From the NCBI RefSeq assembly GCF_017654605.1, contig NZ_CP072113.1, forward strand, positions 930,001 through 994,000: 64,000 bases of DNA. The letters are read 5' to 3'. Origin of the DNA: Yimella sp. cx-51. GTDB lineage: Bacteria; Actinomycetota; Actinomycetes; Actinomycetales; Dermatophilaceae. Of this stretch, positions 17,945-28,693 are shown in pieces (position 1 is the stretch's first letter; each line of letters begins with the position of its first letter). A program made the translations under genes and the position numbers. The notes beneath the pieces were generated by a model that did no database searches, was not told the origin of the DNA, and saw only the letters and a program-made list of their open reading frames with translations.

Positions 17945-18880
17945 ATGGCCGAATTCGCCGTCCGCACAACAGGTCTACGGAAGGTCTATCAGGGACGACG
18001 CGGACGCCACGTCGCCGTACAAGGGCTCGATCTCAACGTGCCGGTCGGGGGAGTGCACGGCTTTCTCGGACCGAATGGCTCGGGCAAGACGACCTCGCTG
18101 CGCATGCTGCTCGGGCTCATTCGTGCTGACGGCGGCACCATGGAGATCTTCGATCGGGCGGTGCCAGAACATCTGCCGGAGGTGATTTCCCGCGTCGGCG
18201 CCATCGTCGAGTCGCCGAAGTTCTTCCCGGCCTTCAGCGGACGGCGCAACCTCAGCCTCCTCACCGATGCGATTGGCACTGAACGCAGTGCGGTCGATCG
18301 GGTGCTGGAGGAGACGTCGTTGCGGGATCGAGCTGATGACCCTTTCAAGTCGTATTCGCTCGGTATGAAGCAGCGCCTCGCGATCGCGGCCACGTTGCTC
18401 AAATCTCCCGATCTCCTGATCTTCGACGAGCCGACCAACGGCCTCGACCCCGCCGGCATCCATGAGATCCGGCGCACCATGCGAGCGCTGGCCGACGAAG
18501 GTCGCACCGTGCTGGTGAGTAGTCACATCCTCAGCGAGATCCAGCAGATCGCCGACACCGTGTCGATCATCGGGCAGGGTCGCCTGCTGGCCGAGGGCAG
18601 TGTTGCCGAACTCATGGCACGCGGGGCATCGGGTGCCGTCATTCGCACCACCGACGACGTCCGAGCCCGCGAGTTGCTCTCGAACGCAGGGGTGAGTCTT
18701 CGCGCCGAGCACGACCATCTCGTGCTGGACGATGTGGACGACCCGGCACGCATCAGCGAACTCCTTGCGGCGCAACAGATCTGGCTCCGTGAACTGCGGC
18801 CCACGGGTCACGACCTGGAGTCGGTCTTCCTCGAACTCACCCGCTCCGAAGGTCTCGAAGCCACCGGAGGTGTGCGATGA
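17945..18880 (+). CDS. ABC transporter ATP-binding protein (CcmA/BcrA-like exporter)
   Basis: 311-aa cytosolic ATPase. Walker A is GPNGSGKTT (about residue 40), the signature is YSLGMKQRL, and Walker B is LLIFDEPTNGLDP followed by the H-loop in VLVSSHILSEI. The C-terminal 90 residues form the extra domain seen in drug/bacitracin-type (BcrA, DrrA) ATPases. GGGGGAG lies a few bases before ATG 17945. The stop overlaps the permease start as ATGA. The pair should form a two-component exporter; substrate unknown. In the 166 bases before it I see only a GGTAAAGG motif (17855-17862) and no clear promoter. Confidence 0.9.
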   Translation: MAEFAVRTTGLRKVYQGRRGRHVAVQGLDLNVPVGGVHGFLGPNGSGKTTSLRMLLGLIRADGGTMEIFDRAVPEHLPEVISRVGAIVESPKFFPAFSGRRNLSLLTDAIGTERSAVDRVLEETSLRDRADDPFKSYSLGMKQRLAIAATLLKSPDLLIFDEPTNGLDPAGIHEIRRTMRALADEGRTVLVSSHILSEIQQIADTVSIIGQGRLLAEGSVAELMARGASGAVIRTTDDVRARELLSNAGVSLRAEHDHLVLDDVDDPARISELLAAQQIWLRELRPTGHDLESVFLELTRSEGLEATGGVR

Positions 18881-19839
18881 AGCGGTTGCTGACGGCGGAA
18901 CTGCGCCGGGCAGCGGCGCGAGGCATCACCAAAGGGGCACTTCTGCTCACCTTGCTGGTCGCCCTCTTCGCGTTGTTCGGCACGTATCGCCAGGTGGCGA
19001 CCATGCCCTCCGAGGCGCAGATGCAGCAGGACTTCAAGGCCGTGCACGACGACTGGGTGAAGAACCACGTGCAGAACGAGAAGACCTGTCGCGAAACCAC
19101 ACCCAAGGACGTCGTCGAGGCGAATCCGGGCATGTGCGAAATGCAGGAACCGACCAAGGAGTCGTGGTTCGGGCAGCGACTGACGATCGGCCAGCAGGCG
19201 CGTGACGTCCGAATGGGCCTGAGCCTCATCGTCGCCCTCGCAGCGCTGATGCTTGGAGCGAGCTTGGTGTGTGCGGAGTTCACCTCGGGCTCGATGATGA
19301 CGTGGCTGACTTTCGAGCCGCGTCGAAGTCGCGTCTACGCGACGAAGGTGATCGCGGCGGCGCTCTTCGGACTGCTGCCCGCCCTCGTCGTCTTCCTCGT
19401 CGATGTGCCCGGGTTGTGGCTGATCGGCCAGTCCGGGGGACTGCAGTTCGGGCCGGGAGAACAGAGCACCTACTTCGCGTCCTTCCTGCGCTTGTTCGGG
19501 GTGGGCGCCTTCGCCGGACTGGTAGGCGCGGCACTGGGCTTCGTCGCGCGACACACCACCGCCGTGCTCGGAGCGGCGATCGTCTACCTCATTGCGTTCG
19601 AGATCATTCTCGCCAGTTCGATCGAAAGCATGAAGCGCTGGACGATCGGCACCGCTGTCACGGCCTTCGTCGAGCACGGTCACGGATGGACGACCTACCC
19701 CGATTGCTATGGGCCGCAGGAGTGCAAACCGATCGAGCACTGGCTCGGCTTCTGGCCGGCGACAGCGCAGCTTGCGGTCGTCGCAACTGTGATCACGCTC
19801 GGCGGCCTGGCGATCTTCCGCAGGCGGGACGTCGGCTGA
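18877..19839 (+). CDS. ABC transporter permease (ABC-2 type)
   Basis: 320 aa. One membrane helix near residues 20-40 is followed by a polar external segment of about 70 residues and then a block of five helices from about 110 to the end, the layout of ABC-2 family permeases. The C-terminal IFRRRDV is a common ending. The external loop holds two cysteines, and a second short loop near 270-285 reads YPDCYGPQECKP, so a disulphide-stabilised outer domain is possible. It overlaps the ATPase gene by 4 bases. Confidence 0.85.
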   Translation: MKRLLTAELRRAAARGITKGALLLTLLVALFALFGTYRQVATMPSEAQMQQDFKAVHDDWVKNHVQNEKTCRETTPKDVVEANPGMCEMQEPTKESWFGQRLTIGQQARDVRMGLSLIVALAALMLGASLVCAEFTSGSMMTWLTFEPRRSRVYATKVIAAALFGLLPALVVFLVDVPGLWLIGQSGGLQFGPGEQSTYFASFLRLFGVGAFAGLVGAALGFVARHTTAVLGAAIVYLIAFEIILASSIESMKRWTIGTAVTAFVEHGHGWTTYPDCYGPQECKPIEHWLGFWPATAQLAVVATVITLGGLAIFRRRDVG

Positions 19840-19863
19840 CTCGGATGCGAGGCTCCCGCCGCG

Positions 19864-19869
19864 TACGGT
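19864..19869 (+). promoter_or_regulatory. -10 element for leaderless YyaL-like gene
   Basis: TACGGT followed by exactly six bases and ATG 19876. Confidence 0.5.
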
Positions 19870-19875
19870 CGACGC

Positions 19876-21849
<1,974 letters not shown>

Positions 21850-21870
21850 TCCGGCCGTACGATTGCGCGC

Positions 21871-22860
21871 ATGGCCGGAGGACTTGCTGCACTTCTCGAC
21901 GACATCGCGACCCTTGCTCGCGCTGCCGCCGCATCCGTCGACGACGTCGGTGCCGCGGCACTGAAGGCGAGTGCGAAGGCATCCGGTGTGGTGGTGGACG
22001 ACACCGCGGTGACTCCGCGTTACGTCACCGGCATCCAGCCCAACCGTGAGCTGCCGATCATCAAGCGGATCGCGATCGGGTCGCTGCGTAACAAGCTGCT
22101 GTTCATCCTCCCGGCGATCATGCTCGCCTCGGAGTTCGTGCCGTGGATCATCATGCCGGTGCTCATGGTCGGTGGTGCCTTCCTGGCCTTCGAGGGGGCC
22201 GAGAAGCTCTACGAGGCACTCTCAGGCAAGCACGACAAGGACGAGTCGAACGAAGGCAAGTCGGAGGAAGAGATCGCCTCCGGTGCCATCCGCACCGACT
22301 TCATCCTCTCCTCCGAGATCATGGTGATCTCGCTGAACGAGGTTGCCAACGAGAGCTTCTGGTCACGGCTGTCGATCCTGGTCGTGGTGGCCATCTTCAT
22401 CACCGTGCTGGTCTACGGCGTGGTCGGTCTGATCGTGAAGATGGACGACATCGGCCTGCACATGGCCAAGAAGGACTCCGCCGGCAGCCAGAAGTTCGGC
22501 ACCGCGCTGGTCAAGGCCATGCCCAAGGTGCTCTCCGGACTGTCGGTCATCGGTATCGCCGCAATGCTCTGGGTGGGCGGCCACATCATGCTCATGGCGC
22601 TGGACGACATCGGCTGGAAGTGGCCCTACGCCCAGGTGCACCACCTGGAGGAGTGGGTGCGTCATTCCACCGGTGGTGCGGGCGGCGTCCTCGGATGGGT
22701 GGCGAACACCCTCGCCTCAGCGCTGGTCGGTCTGGTCGTCGGCGCGGTCATCACCGCGATCGTGCTGAAGTTCTTCCACAAGGATCACAGTGAGCAGGAC
22801 CACGCGGTCGACCTGGAGAAGGACGCCGGCCGTGACACCGGAGATGCAGCAGCGCACTGA
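21871..22860 (+). CDS. DUF808 (YedI-like) inner-membrane protein
   Basis: 329-aa membrane protein. MAGGLAALLDDIATLARAAA and the YVTGIQPNRELPIIKRIAIGSLRNK region are the DUF808 landmarks. At least four to six hydrophobic segments follow (about 73-105, 160-195, 220-245, 280-305), with a charged loop at about 110-145 and an acidic/histidine tail. The function of DUF808 is unknown. TACGAT at 21858-21863 predicts transcription from 21870, one base before the ATG. Confidence 0.88.
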   Translation: MAGGLAALLDDIATLARAAAASVDDVGAAALKASAKASGVVVDDTAVTPRYVTGIQPNRELPIIKRIAIGSLRNKLLFILPAIMLASEFVPWIIMPVLMVGGAFLAFEGAEKLYEALSGKHDKDESNEGKSEEEIASGAIRTDFILSSEIMVISLNEVANESFWSRLSILVVVAIFITVLVYGVVGLIVKMDDIGLHMAKKDSAGSQKFGTALVKAMPKVLSGLSVIGIAAMLWVGGHIMLMALDDIGWKWPYAQVHHLEEWVRHSTGGAGGVLGWVANTLASALVGLVVGAVITAIVLKFFHKDHSEQDHAVDLEKDAGRDTGDAAAH

Positions 22861-22882
22861 GCTGAGACCTGAGGACCCACCA

Positions 22883-23326
22883 CTACATAGGCGGAGTGGT
22901 CGCGGCGGCCTCGTCACCGCCGGTTGTGTAGCGCTGGTGCAGACGCTGCACCGAGGGTAGGTAGTGGTCGAGCAATCCGGTGCGATGACGCCGTTCCCGG
23001 GTCGCGAGAATCACCCCGCGTTCACCGGCGCGCTCCGGACCGCTGACTGCGGTGATCTGCGACCACGGAATGCGCCGCAGCCGTGCGGGAAGAACGACGC
23101 CCTTGGCGTCCAGGCGAAGGCCGCGCCAGGACGTGATCACCGCAAGCAGCACGCCGACCAGGACGAGCCCGAGGAACGCCACCCGCAGCCACAGGCCCGC
23201 GAAGATGTAGGCCGCCGACAGGCCGAACATGCCGACGATCGCGAGGGTCACGCCGATCGGCAGCGCGCGGGTGCCGTGCGCGGTGATGACCTCACCGTCG
23301 TCGACAACTTCTTTGGCGTCATACAT
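22883..23326 (-). CDS. small membrane protein with bacterial PH-like domain
   Basis: 147 aa. Two hydrophobic helices (about 23-45 and 47-65) precede RGLRLDAKGVVL...LRRIPWSQITAV, the pattern of bacterial PH-type domains, which often sit on the cytosolic face of the membrane and bind partner proteins. AAGGGG lies 7 bases before ATG 23326. It converges on the DUF808 gene with 22 bases between. No specific function can be assigned. Confidence 0.75.
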   Translation of the reverse strand: MYDAKEVVDDGEVITAHGTRALPIGVTLAIVGMFGLSAAYIFAGLWLRVAFLGLVLVGVLLAVITSWRGLRLDAKGVVLPARLRRIPWSQITAVSGPERAGERGVILATRERRHRTGLLDHYLPSVQRLHQRYTTGGDEAAATTPPM

Positions 23327-23557
23327 CGCGGGCCCCTTGCACGGTGTAGGCCTGGGTGGGTTGGCCTCAGTATGCCCACGCGGCGTGTGCCGGTGGGGTG
23401 AGCAGGTCGGTCATGGTTCGGGCTCGTGGCGCCCGGGAGATCCGACCCGTTGATGTGCAGCGGCCCGGCAACTGAGTCGGGTCCGCCCGCGACGACTCCG
23501 GGCGAGATGCCCGGTCGCGCGTCTCGAACCCGAGACGGCCGCCGGATGCCCAGTGGC

Positions 23558-24184
23558 TCAGGTCGTCTGGCCGTCGGTCGGTTCCTCCGAGCTGCGGTCC
23601 TGGTCAGGGCCGTCACTGTCGCGGTCCCGTTCGCGTTCGCCTGTAGGACCGTCGTGATCACGGTCGTCACCGGCAGCTTTGTCGGCGTCGACCTCGTGGT
23701 CTTCGCCCTCACCGCCGGTGGACTTCACGGGCTCGGGGTCGCCTTCCCCGGTCATGATCGGACGCTCGGCACCCTCCTTGACGCCGTACGCGCCACGCAC
23801 TTCTTCCCAGGCCTTCAGCTTCTCCTGGTCGACATCGACCTTCAGCTCGTCGGGCATCTGCTGTGCCCGCTGATCGCGAGTGGCCTCCTGCGGGCCCTGG
23901 GCATCGCGGTCGTCAGGGGCGACATCCTCCAGCGGCTTCTCCTCACCGTCCGGGCGCTCGTCCCCGTCGTCACCCTCGGGGTCGGCCGATCCCGAGGTCA
24001 CCGCGGTCGGGGTGGGGGAATCGACCTCGCCGTCGTTGTCGGGGTCGAGTCCGGCTTCATCGGCCACCGTCGGCTCGCCGTCGGTCAACTCGTCCGAACG
24101 TCCGTGCCCGGGCTCGCCCGCGAGTTGGTCCTGGTCGAGATCGTCCTCGCCCATGTTGCTGGTGTGCTCCGGCTTGTCCGACAT
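23558..24184 (-). CDS. acidic, probably disordered protein of unknown function
   Basis: 208 aa from ATG 24184, chosen because AGGAGGAGC lies just upstream; the frame stays open to 24427. Composition is dominated by Asp, Glu, Gly and Pro, with no membrane segment or cysteine. A more ordered-looking stretch at about 120-155 reads DELKVDVDQEKLKAWEEVRG. The remainder looks intrinsically disordered. I do not recognise it. Low-complexity GC-rich DNA can mimic acidic proteins, but the strong ribosome binding site and the continuous frame support a real gene. The 231 bases between it and the PH-domain gene hold nothing I can name. Confidence 0.65.
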   Translation of the reverse strand: MSDKPEHTSNMGEDDLDQDQLAGEPGHGRSDELTDGEPTVADEAGLDPDNDGEVDSPTPTAVTSGSADPEGDDGDERPDGEEKPLEDVAPDDRDAQGPQEATRDQRAQQMPDELKVDVDQEKLKAWEEVRGAYGVKEGAERPIMTGEGDPEPVKSTGGEGEDHEVDADKAAGDDRDHDGPTGERERDRDSDGPDQDRSSEEPTDGQTT

Positions 24185-24326
24185 GTTCTGCTCCTCCTGC
24201 GACGAAAGAATGAACCGCTGTTGGGCATTCATTAAGCCACCCCGCGGTGCATGCGTGGGCGTTGCGGCGGAGGGGATTGCGTGGTTTTCGCGCTCGTCGG
24301 TGACCGCCGGTATTCTCGCGTGAGCC

Positions 24327-24366
24327 GGCATGGGTGATGACCCGATCAGCCCAGATGGGCGATGCC
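24327..24366 (+). other. possible three-way-junction RNA structure in the ahcY leader
   Basis: An outer 5-bp stem (24327-24331 with 24362-24366) encloses two 4-bp hairpins, GGGT/ACCC with loop GATG (24332-24343) and GCCC/GGGC with loop AGAT (24349-24360), joined by GATCA. It ends 59 bases before the ahcY start. It does not match the SAH riboswitch pattern I know. Confidence 0.35.
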
Positions 24367-24425
24367 AGCGTCCACCAGTGAAGTCAAAGCTGCGTCGACC
24401 GCAGCAGAAGGAGAACAGGACACTC

Positions 24426-25877
<1,452 letters not shown>

Positions 25878-25945
25878 GCCCTCGCAAGCTCGGGCTTCAG
25901 TCCCGATCATGCTCCGTCTTGAAATGTCTTTGCTGCGCCTTCGGC

Positions 25946-25973
25946 GTACGAGCCGGAGCACTACCGGTACTGA
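25946..25973 (+). repeat. ahcY 3'-end repeat, copy 2 (non-coding)
   Basis: Matches 27 of 28 bases of the ahcY end, stop codon included; the single change would turn KPEHYRY into EPEHYRY. It runs directly into the hairpin at 25970-26050. Confidence 0.9.
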
Positions 25974-26050
25974 TTTCTGATCGATGAGTGCGGCCGGTCT
26001 GCTGGGACTTCGTCCCTGGCAGACCGGCCGCACTCATCTCGCGAAATCAG
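25970..26050. terminator. very long nested hairpin after ahcY
   Basis: A perfect 20-bp stem (25983-26002 with 26019-26038) is capped by a GGGA/TCCC helix around CTTCG. An outer 8-bp stem (25970-25977 with 26043-26050) encloses it. No T-tract follows. It is a likely terminator or 3' stabiliser for ahcY. Confidence 0.75.
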
Positions 26051-26079
26051 TGCTATCTCCTCTGGCGAGCACTCCTCCT

Positions 26080-26112
26080 CTGCTCCGCACCTCGTTCCTC
26101 GGTGCGGAGCAG
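26080..26112. terminator. second hairpin in the ahcY-mtrA gap
   Basis: Perfect 12-bp stem (26080-26091 with 26101-26112) and a 9-base loop, lying 30 bases after the long hairpin. Confidence 0.55.
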
Positions 26113-26319
26113 CATCGTCGTTGCCGCGTCCTGCCTTGACCACGTCGTCAACGTCCGCGTCTCATCGAGGCTTGTCGACTTCGTGTGTATGTCTGCCGCT
26201 CGCCGCCTTGCGCTGTGGCGTCGTTTTGCCGCGTGTCGTGGCTCGGGGAGGCGTGTTGTCGTTGTTGTCGGCTGATCGTGTGAAGATGTGCTGAGCACCC
26301 GGTGAGAAAGGCTGAATCG

Positions 26320-27000
26320 ATGACCCCGCGAGTCCTGGTGGTGGACGACGACCCGTCGCTGGCCGAAATGCTCGGCATTGTGCTGCGCGGCGAGGGGATG
26401 CAGGTGGCCCACTGCGCCACAGGATCCGGCGCGCTTGCGGCGTTCCGGGAGGCCAAGCCGGACGTCGTGCTGCTCGACGTCATGCTGCCGGGCATCGACG
26501 GCGTCGAGGTCTGTAAGCAGATCCGTGCCGAGTCGCATGTCCCGATCGTGATGCTCACTGCTCGCACCGACACCACGGACGTCGTCGCGGGCCTGGAAGC
26601 CGGGGCCGACGACTACGTCAACAAACCGTTCAAACCGCAGGAGCTTGTGGCTCGTGTACGTGCGCGACTGCGTCGCGGCGAAGAAGCCGATGTCGAACCG
26701 CTGACGATGGGTGACATCTCGATCGATGTTGCCGGTCACAGCGTTACCCGCGATGGCAAGCCAATTTCTTTGACTCCGTTGGAGTTTGACCTTCTCGTGG
26801 CGCTTGCGCGTAAGCCGTGGCAGGTGTTCACCCGGGAGGTGCTGCTGGAGCAGGTGTGGGGTTATCGGCACGCCGGCGACACCCGGTTGGTCAACGTCCA
26901 CGTGCAGCGGTTGCGTTCGAAGGTTGAGCGCGATCCCGAGCACCCCGAGATCGTCCTGACCGTGCGAGGAGTGGGCTATAAGGCCGGACCGAGTGCCTGA
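26320..27000 (+). CDS. mtrA: MtrA, OmpR/PhoB-type response regulator
   Basis: 226 aa from ATG 26320; GTG 26302 is a weaker alternative, since AGAAAGG lies 10 bases before 26320 and known MtrA proteins begin MTPRVLVVDDDPSLAEML in the same way. The receiver carries Asp53 in VLLDVMLPG and the switch lysine in VNKPFKPQEL. The winged helix ends with TRLVNVHVQRLRSKVE and VRGVGYKAG. MtrA controls cell-wall remodelling, DNA replication and division genes in actinobacteria. It overlaps mtrB by 8 bases. Confidence 0.96.
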   Translation: MTPRVLVVDDDPSLAEMLGIVLRGEGMQVAHCATGSGALAAFREAKPDVVLLDVMLPGIDGVEVCKQIRAESHVPIVMLTARTDTTDVVAGLEAGADDYVNKPFKPQELVARVRARLRRGEEADVEPLTMGDISIDVAGHSVTRDGKPISLTPLEFDLLVALARKPWQVFTREVLLEQVWGYRHAGDTRLVNVHVQRLRSKVERDPEHPEIVLTVRGVGYKAGPSA

Positions 27001-28693
27001 TGAAGAGCCGGTGAGTGGCGGACGCCGCCTGCTCGCCGGGCTCTGGGCAGCGCTGCGCACAACGCTGCGCGCCCTCGGCAGTTCGTGGCGTCGTTCGCTG
27101 CACACCCGCGTGGTGGTCACCACTGCCATCGCCGGAGCGGTCGTGACCCTCGTCCTCGGGTCGTACATGTATCACCGCATCGCCACCGGGCTGGTCGAAT
27201 CGAAACTGGCCTCCGCCGAGGCCGAGAGCTTGAGCAAGCGGGCCGACGTCCAGAGCATCTTCGCCAGCACCCCCAATACCGACCTCAGTTCGCTGCGGCA
27301 GCTCGCCAGCGACATGGTGCAGCAGGTGCGTTCGCCCGGCGACGACCTCTCACGCCGGGTAGCTTTCATGCAATCGCTGGACAACAGCGCGCAGCCGATC
27401 GCCAAGATCTCCTCCCCGCCGTTGAAGACGGAGATGATCCCCGACGAGATCCGCACCGCGCTGCGCGACGACCCCGACCACCAGCAGGTGCAGATCATCA
27501 GCGTGCCGGGCAGCGACGGTGCCGGCGAAGTGCCGGCCGTGGTCGTCGGATCGCGGGTCTCGGTGCCCAACGCCGGCGCCTACGATCTCTTCTTCGTCTA
27601 TCCCATGGACGCAGAAGTCAGCACGCTCAACATCGTCAAGGGCAGCTTCGCCGCCGGCGGTGTTGCGCTCCTTGCGCTGCTGGCCGCGCTGGCATACCTG
27701 GTCACCCGCATGGTCGTCACCCCGGTTCGCTCGGCCGCCCACGTCTCCGAACGACTGACCGCCGGCGCGCTCAACGAACGAATGCAGGTCAAGGGTGAGG
27801 ACGACCTCGCGCGGTTGGCGACCTCCTTCAATGCCATGGCCGACAGCCTGCAACGGCAGATCCGCCAGCTCGAAGACCTCTCCACGCTGCAGCAGCGCTT
27901 CACCTCCGACGTCTCGCACGAGCTGCGCACGCCCCTCACGACCATCCGGATGGCCGTCGACATGATTCACGCCAGCCGCGCCGATTTCAGTCAGCCGGTC
28001 GCACGTTCGGCGGAGTTGCTGAGCGCCGAACTCGACCGTTTCGAGTCGCTGTTGACCGACCTGCTCGAGATCAGCCGGTTCGATGCCGGCGCCGGTGCGC
28101 TCGCCACGAGCCCCGGAGATCTGCGGGTGCTGGTCGATCGTGTCGTCGATGCTTCGAGCGTGTTGGCCGAACGCAGCGGCACCCCGATCAGAGTGCTGGG
28201 TAAGCGCGGTGTGCTCGTGCCGATGGACGAACGCCGCATCGAGCGGATCCTGCGCAACCTGGTCACCAACGCCATCGAGCACGGTGAGCGGCGTCCCATC
28301 GACATCGAGATCGCGGCCAACTCCACTGCAGTCGCGGTCACCGTGCGAGACCACGGTGTGGGCCTGCGACCCGGAGATGCGGTGCGGGTGTTCAACCGCT
28401 TCTGGCGGGCCGACCCAGCTCGTGCTCGGACGACCGGCGGTACCGGGCTCGGACTCTCGATCGCGTTGGAGGACGCCCGCCTGCACGACGGCTGGCTGCA
28501 GGCGTGGGGCGCGCCGGGGGAGGGTAGTTGCTTCCGACTCACGCTGCCGCGTAGTCCCGGCGTCCCGATCGCCCGATCACCACTGCCGCTGGCGCCGGAC
28601 GACTCCCAGGTCGGACGCTTCATGCCCTCCGGCAACTCCCTCACGCTGGGCAACGAGCTCGACGCTCCCACCAGCACAGGAGGCGCGCCGTGA
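26993..28693 (+). CDS. mtrB: MtrB, membrane sensor histidine kinase
   Basis: 566 aa from a GTG inside the mtrA end. Membrane helices at about 40-60 and 215-238 enclose an extracellular sensor domain. A HAMP segment follows (ERLTAGALNERMQVKGEDD), then the dimerisation helix with His309 in SDVSHELRTPLTT and an ATPase domain with RILRNLVTNAIEHGE and GGTGLGLSIA. The last 50 residues form a Pro/Ser-rich tail. It phosphorylates MtrA. The stop overlaps the lpqB GTG start by 4 bases, so mtrA, mtrB and lpqB are one coupled operon. Confidence 0.96.
   Translation: MPDEEPVSGGRRLLAGLWAALRTTLRALGSSWRRSLHTRVVVTTAIAGAVVTLVLGSYMYHRIATGLVESKLASAEAESLSKRADVQSIFASTPNTDLSSLRQLASDMVQQVRSPGDDLSRRVAFMQSLDNSAQPIAKISSPPLKTEMIPDEIRTALRDDPDHQQVQIISVPGSDGAGEVPAVVVGSRVSVPNAGAYDLFFVYPMDAEVSTLNIVKGSFAAGGVALLALLAALAYLVTRMVVTPVRSAAHVSERLTAGALNERMQVKGEDDLARLATSFNAMADSLQRQIRQLEDLSTLQQRFTSDVSHELRTPLTTIRMAVDMIHASRADFSQPVARSAELLSAELDRFESLLTDLLEISRFDAGAGALATSPGDLRVLVDRVVDASSVLAERSGTPIRVLGKRGVLVPMDERRIERILRNLVTNAIEHGERRPIDIEIAANSTAVAVTVRDHGVGLRPGDAVRVFNRFWRADPARARTTGGTGLGLSIALEDARLHDGWLQAWGAPGEGSCFRLTLPRSPGVPIARSPLPLAPDDSQVGRFMPSGNSLTLGNELDAPTSTGGAP

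Larger units (their letters stand above)
25878..26319. other. 442-base gene-free stretch between ahcY and mtrA
   Basis: Holds a second copy of the ahcY 3' end, an 81-base nested hairpin, a second 12-bp hairpin and a T/G-rich tract before mtrA. No open frame here looks like a protein. In M. tuberculosis a thymidylate kinase gene lies in this interval; none is present here. Confidence 0.7.

Noticed and set aside
23519-23536. T-arm-like sequence on the minus strand suggesting a tRNA
   Set aside because: The pairing forms a six-base stem with a four-base loop, not a 5-bp stem with a 7-base loop, and no acceptor or anticodon arm fits.
26004-26016. GGGACTTCGTCCC resembling a DevR box after ahcY
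   Set aside because: The spacer is three bases instead of four and the sequence is the capped tip of a long terminator hairpin.
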